Source: Pyxidicoccus sp. MSG2 (GTDB lineage Bacteria > Myxococcota > Myxococcia > Myxococcales > Myxococcaceae). Taken from it: a stretch of 64,000 nucleotides of DNA. The notes under the pieces were generated by a model. That model saw nothing but the letters and a program-made list of their open reading frames with translations, was not told the DNA's origin and did no database searches. Positions within the stretch are counted from its first letter, which is position 1, and the number at the start of each line of letters is the position of its first letter. The DNA is taken from NCBI RefSeq assembly GCF_026626705.1, contig NZ_JAPNKC010000001.1:12215001-12279000 (forward strand), given 5' to 3'. The translations under genes were made by a program, and so were the position numbers. This document shows positions 22,709 through 31,310 of this stretch, one piece after another.

Positions 22709-25057
22709 CTATTCCAGCTTCGTGCGGGCGAAGACGTCCCAGAGGTGGCCCATGAACATCTTCCCGAAGCGCCGCAGCGCGTCCGCCTTCGCCACGGGCG
22801 ACTCCGTGCCCAGCACGGCGAAGGTCGTGAGTTGCTGCAGGAAGTCCGGCAGGTGCAGGCGGATGATGCCGCTGGACACCACGGGCGAGTCCCGCTCCGT
22901 GCCCCGACGGATGACGGTGTAGAGCGTGGAGGTGTCGTTCCACATGTCGAAGCCGTCGTCGTCCCGCACCTCCTTGTACCCGTCGAGGACGTACGCCTGG
23001 CCGTCCGCGCCGGTGAAGGGCAGCAGGTAGAGCATGCGCCGCTCATTGAAGCTGTCGGTGTCCACGAAGAGGTTGAAGACGCCGTTCACGACGTCCGCGC
23101 CCTCGGGTGGCGTGAGGCCGTTGACGTGCACCGTGCCCTGGACGATGCCGCCGTGGGCCTTCTCCGCGAGGAAGCGGTCCAGGCTCGGCAGGGTGATGGT
23201 GATGACGAACTCCGCCAGTTGCCCTGCCCGCTTCCCGGCCTTCTCCGCGCCCGTGAAGTCGTCCGCCGGTACATGCCCCGGCGCGTGGAAGCCGCGCATC
23301 CGCTCCGTGAAGCGCAGGCCCACCACCGGCGTGGGCGACGGCACCGTGCCACCCTCGGGAATCACCACCGTCCTCATCGGGTCCTCTCTTGGCACCACGC
23401 GTGCCGGTTGCGGTTCCGGGGAGAAGCGCAGCCCCGCGCGGAAGGGCTGCGGCTCCATGGGGGCGCGCTCCGGGGCCACCCAGCCGGGGTTGCCCAGGGC
23501 GTCGCGGATGGCGCGCTCCACGTTGCGCTCGGCCACCGCGGCGATGGTGGACGAAGGGTTGACGCCGGTGCTGGACGGCAGCGCGGCACCGTCGAGGACA
23601 TACAGGCCAGGGTAGTTGTGAACCTGGCCGTCGGGCTTGAGCACGCCGTACGCGGGCGCCTCGGACATGGCGCAGCCGCCCAGGTTGTGCACCGAGACGG
23701 GGATGTGCAGCCGCTCCCACAGCGGGTTGTAGACGGCGCGCGCGCCCAGCGCCCGGGCGATGTCCTGGCAGAGCTGCTCCTGCGTCCGGTACAGCGGCAG
23801 GTTGGAGGGCACGTCCCAGCGCGCCTCCAGCTCTCCCGTGAGCGGGCGCAGCGCCAGCCTTCCATTGGCCCTGTCACGCCCCATGGCCAGGAACACGGCC
23901 TGGAAGCGCCCGCGCTCGCCCTCCATGGACGCCGCCGCCCGCGAGCGCTTGCGCAGCGCCTTCACCAATTCCTTCTGGAGCAGGTCCACCGGCACCTTCA
24001 GGTCCCGGCCCGGGTCCATCGCCTGGAGGATGCCGGCCACCTGTCCCGGGTGCCCGCCCTCCTGGAAGAGGAACCACGTCTTGTCCTTCCCCTGCCCCTG
24101 GTCCACCACCATGCTGGTGGTAATCGTGGGCCCCTCCGACGGGTCCCACAGCTCGCGCGTCTCCAGCGCGAAGGCGAGGAAGTCCCCGTTGGCCGAGTAG
24201 CGGCAGCCCAGCTTCTCGCCCAGGCGGGGCAGCGTCCCCCACTCGTCCCGGCAGCGCAGCAGCAACTCCGTGGTGTTCACCGCGCCCGCGCACAGGAAGA
24301 CGCGACGCGCGTCCACGGTGCGCACGACGGCGCCCGCGCCATGGTCGACGAAGGTGACGCGGTAGCCCTCCGGCGACAGCGGCTCGATGCGCGTGGCCTC
24401 GGCCTGGGTGGTGACCTCGGCGCCGCGCTGCTCCGCGACGGCCAGGTAGTTGAGGTCCAGCGTGTTCTTCGCGCGGACGTTGCAGCCGATGTCGCACTCG
24501 CCGCAGTAGTTGCAGCCCTCCTGGTGCACGCCGAACTTGTTCGGGAGTGCCTCGCCCGCGGGAGCGAAGCGGACGGCGAGGTCCGGGTAGAAGAACTGCG
24601 CCTCCCGTCCGAGCTGGCGCGCCACGTCCTTCATCCGCTGCGTCTTGGTGGGCAGCCCCCGCGCGGACGCGGTGATGGGCTGCAAGTCGAGCATGTGCGC
24701 CACCAGATCGAAGTACGGATCCAACGACTCGCGGCTGTAGCCCTCGGGCCAGTCGGTGGCGAAGGTCTCCGCGGGCGGACGCAGGTGGACGTTGGCGTAG
24801 ATGAGCGAGCCCCCGCCGTAGCCCGCCGCTTGAACGATGCTCATCCCCTGCATGAGCTTCACGTCGAACAGGCCCTGCCCGTGCTTCCACAGCCAGCCGT
24901 TGAGCGGGTTGTCCCAGTCGCGCGGAAAGCCGCCCTTGGGATAGCGCAGCCCTCGCTCCAGCACCCGCACGGAGAGCCCCGCCTGGGCCAGCCGGCAGGC
25001 GGCCACGGCTCCCCCGAAGCCGGTGCCGATGACCAGCGCGTCATACGTCGGCGCCAT
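22709..25057 (-). CDS. GMC-type oxidoreductase with C-terminal extension (cholesterol oxidase-like)
   Basis: 782 residues. ATG 25057 is chosen because it has GAGGGG just upstream and opens at MAPTYDALVIGTGFGG, the FAD-binding fold. Residues 1-510 match its neighbour: GYGGGSLIYANVHLRP, the four-Cys insert CNYCGECDIGC (Cys182, 185, 188, 192) with RAKNTLDLNYLA, and NLGGCAMSEAPAYGVL. Residues about 545-782 form an extra beta-rich domain (FERMRGFH-like opening, VFNLFVDTD, MLYLLPFTG, GTVHVNGL) found fused to GMC enzymes in large multidomain proteins that end in an alpha/beta hydrolase. Here the hydrolase is a separate gene. First gene of the operon; AT-rich leader upstream. Confidence 0.85.
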   Translation of the reverse strand: MAPTYDALVIGTGFGGAVAACRLAQAGLSVRVLERGLRYPKGGFPRDWDNPLNGWLWKHGQGLFDVKLMQGMSIVQAAGYGGGSLIYANVHLRPPAETFATDWPEGYSRESLDPYFDLVAHMLDLQPITASARGLPTKTQRMKDVARQLGREAQFFYPDLAVRFAPAGEALPNKFGVHQEGCNYCGECDIGCNVRAKNTLDLNYLAVAEQRGAEVTTQAEATRIEPLSPEGYRVTFVDHGAGAVVRTVDARRVFLCAGAVNTTELLLRCRDEWGTLPRLGEKLGCRYSANGDFLAFALETRELWDPSEGPTITTSMVVDQGQGKDKTWFLFQEGGHPGQVAGILQAMDPGRDLKVPVDLLQKELVKALRKRSRAAASMEGERGRFQAVFLAMGRDRANGRLALRPLTGELEARWDVPSNLPLYRTQEQLCQDIARALGARAVYNPLWERLHIPVSVHNLGGCAMSEAPAYGVLKPDGQVHNYPGLYVLDGAALPSSTGVNPSSTIAAVAERNVERAIRDALGNPGWVAPERAPMEPQPFRAGLRFSPEPQPARVVPREDPMRTVVIPEGGTVPSPTPVVGLRFTERMRGFHAPGHVPADDFTGAEKAGKRAGQLAEFVITITLPSLDRFLAEKAHGGIVQGTVHVNGLTPPEGADVVNGVFNLFVDTDSFNERRMLYLLPFTGADGQAYVLDGYKEVRDDDGFDMWNDTSTLYTVIRRGTERDSPVVSSGIIRLHLPDFLQQLTTFAVLGTESPVAKADALRRFGKMFMGHLWDVFARTKLE

Positions 25058-25160
25058 GTTCCCCCCCTCGTTGAAGACTAGACGCACGAGGTCCGGATTC
25101 TTGAAAGAACCCGTTAGTTGCTCAAGCCCCTCCCCTCAACCCCCTGGAATCGCTACGACC

Positions 25161-25188
25161 CGGCCCCGGTCCTCGCGGACCCGGGCCG
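25161..25188 (-). terminator. Hairpin terminator candidate downstream of M23 gene
   Basis: A 12-bp stem with one mismatch (CGGCCCCGGTCC against GGACCCGGGCCG) and a 4-base loop lies between the stop of the M23 peptidase gene and the promoter region of the GMC operon, both on the minus strand. Confidence 0.5.
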
Positions 25189-25219
25189 GGCCGAGACATG
25201 TCTCATGTTTCAGCGGGGC

Positions 25220-26941
25220 CTACTTCTCGAAGATGACGCCGTACCTGCCGCCGTACGCGGTGACGTGGCGGACGCGGTAGTTGAACAGGCCCGCGTAGAG
25301 GTCGCGGTAGCTGCGGAACTGGTCCGGGGTGAGGTCGATGAAGGGAACCAGCGTCTTCGACGTGACGTGCCAGATGGCCTGGTAGCGCTCCCCCAGACCC
25401 GGGTGCCAGTACTTCTGCACACTGACCATCTTGAAGCCCGAGGCCTTCAGGGTGTCATCCGTGTCCCACAGGGAGGTCTCCGTCATGCCCTGGTAGGCGT
25501 ACTGCGCCGTCACTCCCGGCTGCTTCACCCACGTGCCGGTGAAGAAGAGCTGGCCCGCGTCCAGGTACGCCGAGGCGTCCGTGATGAGGTAGCCCGCGTT
25601 GTAGTTGTCGTTGATCTGCGTGCCGAACCAGCTCGGCGTCATCTTGTGCCGGGCGATGAAGCCGGTGGTGATGGGCGCGTAGATGGCGGTGAAGCGGGCC
25701 TCGTCCGGCGCCGTCATGCCCACGACCTTGTCCGGGCGCCAGCCGAGCGGAATCCACGTGTCCGCGTCCGACTGGTGCTGCGCGAAGGTGCGGAAGGTGC
25801 GCGTGACGGGCGCGGACGGGTTGTATTGGAACGAGCCGCCCATCTTCCACGTCCAGCCGCTCGACTCGGTGGCGAGCGTGGAGGGGAACCAACCGAAGGA
25901 CGCGAAGTAGTTGAAGCCCTGCTGGAACTTCCCCGAGTCCAGCCCGGCGAAGTCCTGGAAGAAGGGCGCATAGTGCGCGGCGTGCTGGTCGGCCTGGCCG
26001 CCCTGCCCCGTCGGGTACTCCGTCTGGTAGCAGGACGCGCTGAGCGCGTAGAGGCCGTACGGGTCGAAGAACGTCCACAGGTTCTTCTTCACTCCGCCCA
26101 CCCAGTGCTCCGCGGGGCGCGCGAACATGATGTGCAGGTGCGTGTTGGTGATGGAGCTGTTCATCCCGTGCGCGCCGGTGAGCCCGGCCATGCCGATCTG
26201 CTGCCCCGCCTTCACCGTCTGGCCCTCGCTGACCAGAATGCCCTGCGACGGCGTGCCCCAGCGCGCTTCAATCGCGGTGAGCTGCGCGGACGTCACGCCG
26301 TTGGCCAGGGCCTTGCCGTCCGCGTCCGCCTGGTTCTGGTAGTTCTTCCACGCGGCGTCCGCCGTCGCGAAGGAGCCGGCGCCGTTGCCGTTCTCGTAAT
26401 ACGTCTTCGTCAGGCGGGCGCGGGCGATGTCCTCGTCCCGGCCGTCGCGCAGGTGGTGATAGACGGTGCGGAACTTGGAGCCGTCCTTCGCGGTGTGCTC
26501 GACGATGACGACGTTGCCCGGGCTGGGCATGTAGCCCACCCACAGCACCACGCCGTCCGCCACCGCGTCCACGCGGAAGCTGGCGCCGCCGTTGGCGTAG
26601 TCCAGCGCGTTGTGGCGCGAGTTGGCGCCGTACATCCAGCCCGTCACGGTCTGCACCGCGCTCTCGCGGAACGGCTTGTAGACGGGCATGCGCGCCACCG
26701 TCGCGTCGAGCCATGCGCCGCGGTTCACCATGCTGGCGGAGCTGATGGGGTAGTAGCCGTCCGGGTGCGAAGCGGCGACGTTCCCCGCCCCGTCGATGCG
26801 GTGGTACCAGTTGTTGGAGGTCGCCGCGGGGGCGGTCTGCGCCGCGCTGTCGATGTCGCAGGCCGCGTGGACGAACGAGGGCGCAAGGGTGCTCAGGGCC
26901 ATCAGGCCGCTGGCGGCCGAGGCGAGGAAGTGGTTCTTCAT
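25220..26941 (-). CDS. Secreted M23 (LytM) peptidase with polyglycine-hydrolase-like repeats
   Basis: 573 residues with a signal peptide ending near VHAAC. Residues about 95-275 are an M23 zinc endopeptidase: HNALD (His110, Asp114), YHHLR (His162/163) and THLHIMF (His268, His270), all metal-binding positions of the family present. A 55-residue insertion lies before the last motif. Residues about 310-573 contain repeats of the GWRPDKVVGM ... RFTAIY and GFKMVSVQKY ... RYQAIW type, which resemble the polyglycine hydrolase-like structural repeat of secreted peptidases. Likely cuts peptidoglycan cross-bridges or Gly-rich proteins outside the cell. No partner gene adjacent. Confidence 0.82.
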   Translation of the reverse strand: MKNHFLASAASGLMALSTLAPSFVHAACDIDSAAQTAPAATSNNWYHRIDGAGNVAASHPDGYYPISSASMVNRGAWLDATVARMPVYKPFRESAVQTVTGWMYGANSRHNALDYANGGASFRVDAVADGVVLWVGYMPSPGNVVIVEHTAKDGSKFRTVYHHLRDGRDEDIARARLTKTYYENGNGAGSFATADAAWKNYQNQADADGKALANGVTSAQLTAIEARWGTPSQGILVSEGQTVKAGQQIGMAGLTGAHGMNSSITNTHLHIMFARPAEHWVGGVKKNLWTFFDPYGLYALSASCYQTEYPTGQGGQADQHAAHYAPFFQDFAGLDSGKFQQGFNYFASFGWFPSTLATESSGWTWKMGGSFQYNPSAPVTRTFRTFAQHQSDADTWIPLGWRPDKVVGMTAPDEARFTAIYAPITTGFIARHKMTPSWFGTQINDNYNAGYLITDASAYLDAGQLFFTGTWVKQPGVTAQYAYQGMTETSLWDTDDTLKASGFKMVSVQKYWHPGLGERYQAIWHVTSKTLVPFIDLTPDQFRSYRDLYAGLFNYRVRHVTAYGGRYGVIFEK

Positions 26942-27185
26942 GGGATTTTCCGAGGGAGGTGTGGTGGGGCTACGGCCATTGAACGAGAGCCGCCGCGGAT
27001 ATTCCCGGGCCTCTCGAAACGGCCGGGCACGCCGCCTGCACTGACGCACTCCCGGGCCCGCCACTGATGGCCGGTGGAGGGGTCCTCAGGCAGCGCCATG
27101 CGTCGGAGCCAGGGGGCTTCACGACAGCGCGACATCGGGGCGACGCGGTGGCCTGACAGAACGTCACGAGGGGTGCGGAACAGTC

Positions 27186-27605
27186 ATGAACCAGAACAAG
27201 TCGAAGCAGCAGCGCCGTCGGAATCGCGGAATGACGCTCATCGAAATCATGGTGGTCATCACCATCCTCGGCCTCATCGCCGCGGCGGTGGGTGTCTCCG
27301 TGATTCCCATGTTGGAATCGGCCCGGAGGGATCGCGCCGCGCTGGACATCAAGAACATCCAGGGCGCGATGAAGATCTTCTACACGCAGAAGGGGAAGTA
27401 CCCGGACACGGCCTCCGGGCTGAATGCGCTGGTGGAGTCGCAGGCGCTGGACGTGATGCCCAGGGACCCGTGGAACAACGACTACGTGTACATCAACGAG
27501 GGCGGCAAGCCGGTCATCATCTCCTACGGCGCGGACGGCACCGCGGGTGGTGAGGGCAACGACGCGGACATCTCCTCCGTGGACGAGCGCAAGGGCCGCT
27601 CGTAG
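27186..27605 (+). CDS. Orphan type II secretion pseudopilin GspG
   Basis: 139 residues. The prepilin peptidase site RG/MTLIEIMVV is followed by a hydrophobic helix, then the GspG-type C-terminal part with PDTASGLNALV, PRDPWNNDYVY and SYGADGTAGGEGNDADI, which carries the Asp and Gly residues of the calcium site of major pseudopilins. Length is typical. No other secretion gene (GspC to GspN) is nearby, so it is either a paralogue feeding a system encoded elsewhere or a member of a small pilin-like unit with the LemA hybrid that follows 150 bases later. Confidence 0.87.
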   Translation: MNQNKSKQQRRRNRGMTLIEIMVVITILGLIAAAVGVSVIPMLESARRDRAALDIKNIQGAMKIFYTQKGKYPDTASGLNALVESQALDVMPRDPWNNDYVYINEGGKPVIISYGADGTAGGEGNDADISSVDERKGRS

Positions 27606-27754
27606 CGCCAGCCTGGCTGCCCTCCCCCTTCCGGCGGTGGCTCCGAGTCAGGCGCCACCCCATGCAATCACCGGACGACTTCTCCATAATGAGCCCGTGC
27701 GGAAGCACACGCCGGCCGGAGACTCGCGCCGTGAAGGGGGAGGAGCTCCAACCG

Positions 27755-28561
27755 ATGAAGAAGCTGCTCGTGTTTCTCGCGGTGGTGGTGGTGGCCGTCA
27801 TTGCCGGCCGGCCGTTCGTGTCCCGATACGACGAGCTGGTGCGCCTGCGCGAGGACACCTACCGTGAGTGGGCGCAGATCGACGTGCTGTTGAATCGCCG
27901 GTACGACCTGCTCCCGCGCCTGGTCGCGACGGTGAAGGGCTACGCGGGCCACGAGAAGTCCACCCTGGAAGAAGTGGCGCAGGCCTACAGCGGATACACC
28001 CGCGCCTCCACCATTCCCCAGAAGATCCAGGCGTCCTACGAGGCGGAGCGGCAGCTGCGCAGCCTCTCGCTCTTCGGACAGCTCCACCCGAACCTCAAGG
28101 CCGACACCCACTTCACCGAGATGATGCGGCAGCTCGCCGAGACGGAGGACCGGCTCGCCAACCAGCGCATGCGCTACAACACCAGCGTCTCCGCGCTGAA
28201 CAAGGAGGTGAAGAGCTTCTACGGACGGCTCATGGCCCGGCTGGCGAAGGTCGAGGAGGGCACCTACTACGAGCCCCCCGCCGAGACGAAGATGGCCCCT
28301 CCGGTCCGCTTCTCGCCGGTGGCGACCACCACACTCAGCGCGGGTGAGCTGCTGCTCAAGGGGACGCTCGCGAGCGGGAAGACGCGCCACGCCATCCTCC
28401 AGTTCCCGGACGGGCGCGAGCTGGTGGTGAAGCAGGGCATGGAGGTCAAGGAAGCCTCCGCCCGCGTCAAGCACATCGGTGACTCCGAGGTCACCTTCCA
28501 GGAGACCGTCTACGACAGCTCCGGCCAGCCGCAGACGCGCGAGATCCGAATCCGTCAGTGA
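27755..28561 (+). CDS. LemA-like membrane protein with C-terminal PilP/GspC-like domain
   Basis: 268 residues. ATG 27755 has AGGAG 10 bases upstream and opens in a single transmembrane segment (KKLLVFLAVVVVAVIAG). Residues about 25-190 match LemA: YDELVRLREDTYREWAQIDV, LLNRRYDLLPRLVATVKGYA, then NQRMRYNTSVSALNKEVKSF. The C-terminal 65 residues (LLKGTLASGKTRHAI to the end) look like the small beta-domain of PilP/GspC-type secretion proteins, with DGRELVVKQGMEV and KHIGDSEVTFQ. I know of no named family with this join. Adjacent to an orphan GspG pseudopilin on the same strand, which supports a secretion or pilus-related role. The C-terminal assignment is tentative. Confidence 0.7.
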   Translation: MKKLLVFLAVVVVAVIAGRPFVSRYDELVRLREDTYREWAQIDVLLNRRYDLLPRLVATVKGYAGHEKSTLEEVAQAYSGYTRASTIPQKIQASYEAERQLRSLSLFGQLHPNLKADTHFTEMMRQLAETEDRLANQRMRYNTSVSALNKEVKSFYGRLMARLAKVEEGTYYEPPAETKMAPPVRFSPVATTTLSAGELLLKGTLASGKTRHAILQFPDGRELVVKQGMEVKEASARVKHIGDSEVTFQETVYDSSGQPQTREIRIRQ

Positions 28562-28571
28562 CTCGCCGAAG

Positions 28572-28629
28572 CCGCTGCCCGGCAGGGACTCCCCCTGCCC
28601 CGCCGCCGGGCCGTGCTGCCGGGAAGCGG
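28572..28629. terminator. Long hairpin after LemA-like gene
   Basis: Arms at 28572-28585 and 28616-28629 form a 14-bp GC-rich stem with a single mismatch and a 30-base loop, starting 10 bases after the stop codon of the LemA hybrid gene. It could end transcription before phoD. Confidence 0.45.
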
Positions 28630-28730
28630 ACGGGACGGGCAGCCCCGCGTCCGATGGAGCGTGGCTCCGTGGCTCGTAACCTCGCGCGTTCTCCGGGAGC
28701 CATCCTCCCGGTGCGCCGAGGAGCCACGCC

Positions 28731-30842
28731 ATGCCGCGAGTCCTGGACCGCCGTACCGTCCTGAAGTGCCTGGCCGCCGTGGCCGCGAGCACGGCCTTCG
28801 GGTGCTCCGACGATGACGACGACGACCTCCCCATCATCGAGGATCGTACCTTCTACCCGCAGTCCGTCGCGTCCGGGGACCCGCGCCCCACCAGCGTGGT
28901 GCTCTGGACGCGAGGCATGGACCCCGGCAACGCCGACGCGGATGTGACACTCACCCTCCAGGTCGCCACGGATGAAGGCTTCACCCAGCGCGTCCTGGCG
29001 CTGACGGGCGTCACCGTCACGTCGGCGCATGACCACGTCGTCAAGGTGAAGGTGACGGGCCTGGTGCCGCGCACGACGTACTTCTACCGGTTCCTCCAGG
29101 AGAAGAACGACCGGCGCGTCGCCTCGCCCGTGGGCCGCACCCGCACCGCCCCGGACGCCGGCACGGACACACCGGTGCGCTTCGTGGTGGCCAACTGCCA
29201 GAACTACAACGGCCGCTACTACAACACCTGGCAGCGCCTGGTGCAGCTCGACGAGGACCTGGACTTCGTCGTCTTCCTCGGGGACTACGTCTACGAGACC
29301 ACCCTGGAAGCGGCCCTGCCCGGGAGCACGCGCCAGGTGAGCTTCACCGAGCCGGACGGTGCCCTGCGGCTGGCCAGCTCCGCGGGCACGGTGCTCGCGG
29401 CCGCGTCGCTGTCCAACTACCGCGACCTCTACCGGACGTACCGCTCGGACCCGTTCCTCCAGCAGGTGCACGAGCGCTACCCCTTCATCGTCACCTGGGA
29501 TGACCACGAGTTCTCCGACGACTCGTGGGACGCGCACGCCAACTACACCGACGGGCGCCAGGACGAGAGCGAGCCGGAGCGCCGCCGCAACGCGGAGCTG
29601 GCCTTCTTCGAGTACGTCCCGCTGGACCCCGATGATGCGCCCGAGGGCGCGGTGAACCTGGACGCGACGCAGCTCTACCCGGACTCGCACATCTGGCGCA
29701 GCTTCGACTTCGGAACAGCGCTGCGCCTCATCGTCACCGACTACCGCAGCCGGCGCCCGGACCACCTCGTCCCGGAGGACGCCTGGCCCGCTACGGTGGC
29801 AGTGGACGCGGCGACGCTGACGGCCCTGGGCGTGGCGGGGGCCTTCACGGCGGACACCTTCGCGTATGTGGACATCAACGCGCCGGAGTACGCGGAGGCG
29901 AAGGGCATCCTCCGGCTGGCGTACACGCAGCTCGCGGTGGCGGCGGGGCTGACGCAGTCGGAAGCGGAGGCCCGCGCGGCGGCCGTGGTGCAGGGCCCCG
30001 CGGCGCTCGCGTACGTCAACCCGGTGCTCGCCCAGGCGGGCCGGGCGCCCATCTCCCCCACGGACAAGCCCCGGGGCCTCGGCTTCGTCCATATCGGGAA
30101 GACGGACCTCTTCTCGCGGCTGGGTTCGCGCTACGTGGTGGTGAAGGACACCTACGACGTGTACGCGGCGGCGCGCGACATCGCCACGGGCGGCGAGGCG
30201 CAGAACGCCCTGGGCGCCGAGCAGTCCGCCTTCGTGCTGGACGCGGCGGCCGGCGCGCAGACGTGGAAGGTGCTGGTCAGCTCCGTGTCGCCCACCTCCA
30301 TGGTGTGGGACTTGAGCAACAAGCCGGACGTGGAGCCCGCGACGGTGCGCAACCGCTACTACTTCGACGTGGACCAGTGGGACGGCTTCCCGCAGGAGCG
30401 GGCCCGGCTGTTGGGAGAGTTGCGCGGACGCACCTCGGACCGGACGGTCGTGGTGTCCGGGGACATCCACGCGGCCTTCGCCTCCGTGGAGGTGGGCGTG
30501 CCCGCCCTCACCGCACCGGCCATTTCCTCCGCGTCGGTGAAGGAGGAGGCCGGCGAACAGGTGGCGGCCGCGGGCTTCCCTCCTGGCTCCGCGGTGTACC
30601 GGTACGTCGTCACCGAGCAGGACGCCACCCTGCGCGAGGGCAACCCGAACATCGCCTTCGTGGACACCGACTCCCACGGCTTCACTGTGGTGGAGGTGCG
30701 CGCCGACGAGGTGCGGGCCGCCTACCACCTCATCCCCAGCGCCGAGGCGGGCACTTCCTACGCCGACCAACCAGAGGCCCTGGCCGCGCGCTTCACGCGG
30801 CGGGACTTCGTCGTGCGCGGAGGCACCATCTCCGTGGGCTGA
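28731..30842 (+). CDS. phoD: PhoD-like alkaline phosphatase/phosphodiesterase
   Basis: 703 residues, GAGGAG 8 bases before the ATG. The N terminus combines a Tat-type DRRTVLK with a lipobox (AFGC, Cys25), so it should be exported folded and lipid-anchored. The PhoD N-terminal domain (SGDPRPTSVVLWTR, VPRTTYFYRF) is followed by the metallophosphatase core: VANCQNYN, VVFLGDYVYE, TWDDHEFSDD and VSGDIHAAF, which supply the Asp/His/Asn ligands of the Ca/Fe centre. Members release phosphate from mono- and diesters including teichoic acid. A run of Asp residues follows the lipobox. A 9-bp hairpin overlaps the stop codon. Confidence 0.92.
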   Translation: MPRVLDRRTVLKCLAAVAASTAFGCSDDDDDDLPIIEDRTFYPQSVASGDPRPTSVVLWTRGMDPGNADADVTLTLQVATDEGFTQRVLALTGVTVTSAHDHVVKVKVTGLVPRTTYFYRFLQEKNDRRVASPVGRTRTAPDAGTDTPVRFVVANCQNYNGRYYNTWQRLVQLDEDLDFVVFLGDYVYETTLEAALPGSTRQVSFTEPDGALRLASSAGTVLAAASLSNYRDLYRTYRSDPFLQQVHERYPFIVTWDDHEFSDDSWDAHANYTDGRQDESEPERRRNAELAFFEYVPLDPDDAPEGAVNLDATQLYPDSHIWRSFDFGTALRLIVTDYRSRRPDHLVPEDAWPATVAVDAATLTALGVAGAFTADTFAYVDINAPEYAEAKGILRLAYTQLAVAAGLTQSEAEARAAAVVQGPAALAYVNPVLAQAGRAPISPTDKPRGLGFVHIGKTDLFSRLGSRYVVVKDTYDVYAAARDIATGGEAQNALGAEQSAFVLDAAAGAQTWKVLVSSVSPTSMVWDLSNKPDVEPATVRNRYYFDVDQWDGFPQERARLLGELRGRTSDRTVVVSGDIHAAFASVEVGVPALTAPAISSASVKEEAGEQVAAAGFPPGSAVYRYVVTEQDATLREGNPNIAFVDTDSHGFTVVEVRADEVRAAYHLIPSAEAGTSYADQPEALAARFTRRDFVVRGGTISVG

Positions 30843-30856
30843 ATGCCAGCCCACGG
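30832..30856 (+). terminator. Hairpin overlapping the phoD stop codon
   Basis: A perfect 9-bp stem (CCGTGGGCT/AGCCCACGG) with a 7-base loop contains the stop codon. It may act as a terminator for phoD. Confidence 0.5.
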
Positions 30857-30939
30857 GGTGCCCGGTACCCGGCTCTGACAATGAACGTGCTATCCTGGAA
30901 AAGCCTTACAGCTCTGAAAACGTCTTCCAGGAGGTACGC

Positions 30940-31221
30940 ATGCAGGCGAAGCGCTTCATCGGAAGTGCACTGGTGCTCGCGGGACTGGTTGCCGGGTGCG
31001 GTGGTGCCGGAGCGGACATGCAGGAGGAGTCCACCCTCGAGTCGCGCGAGGACGCGCTCCCCACGTGTGGGGGCCGCAGTTACGCGCGGATCTTCTACAG
31101 CGAGCCGGAGATGATCAACGAGGTGGGCAGGTGGTACTGCGAGTGCACCAGCGACTATGTCTATATGTACGGCCGGGCCACGGCGTACTTCGAGTTCACG
31201 GACGTCTCCCAATGTTTCTGA
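30940..31221 (+). CDS. Small Cys-containing lipoprotein
   Basis: 93 residues, AGGAGG 5 bases before the ATG. Signal peptide and lipobox VAGC (then GG), acidic spacer ending in ESREDAL, then a mature domain of about 55 residues with four Cys (TCGG, WYCECT, SQCF) and many Tyr. The leader layout repeats that of the small lipoproteins at 6012 and 12545; the mature part is unrelated by eye. It follows phoD after 97 bases and is convergent with the chemoreceptor gene. Function unknown. Confidence 0.75.
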   Translation: MQAKRFIGSALVLAGLVAGCGGAGADMQEESTLESREDALPTCGGRSYARIFYSEPEMINEVGRWYCECTSDYVYMYGRATAYFEFTDVSQCF

Positions 31222-31270
31222 GCGGAAGGGCGTGCGCGCCTTTTCCGTAGACGGAGGCCCGTCACCCCAC

Positions 31271-31300
31271 GCGGCCCGCTTCGGTGCTCCGGCGGGCCGC
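31271..31300. terminator. Bidirectional hairpin terminator
   Basis: A perfect 9-bp stem (GCGGCCCGC/GCGGGCCGC) with a 12-base loop lies between the convergent small lipoprotein and chemoreceptor genes. Confidence 0.6.
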
Positions 31301-31310
31301 GCTGTGTCCT

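Noticed and set aside
21095..25081. A 1328-codon plus-strand frame antisense to the GMC operon
   Set aside because: It is the GC-rich mirror of three clearly conserved minus-strand genes and is Arg/His/Gln-rich without any domain.
25118..27067. A 649-codon plus-strand frame antisense to the M23 peptidase
   Set aside because: Arg/Val/His-rich mirror of a real gene with signal peptide and metal motifs.
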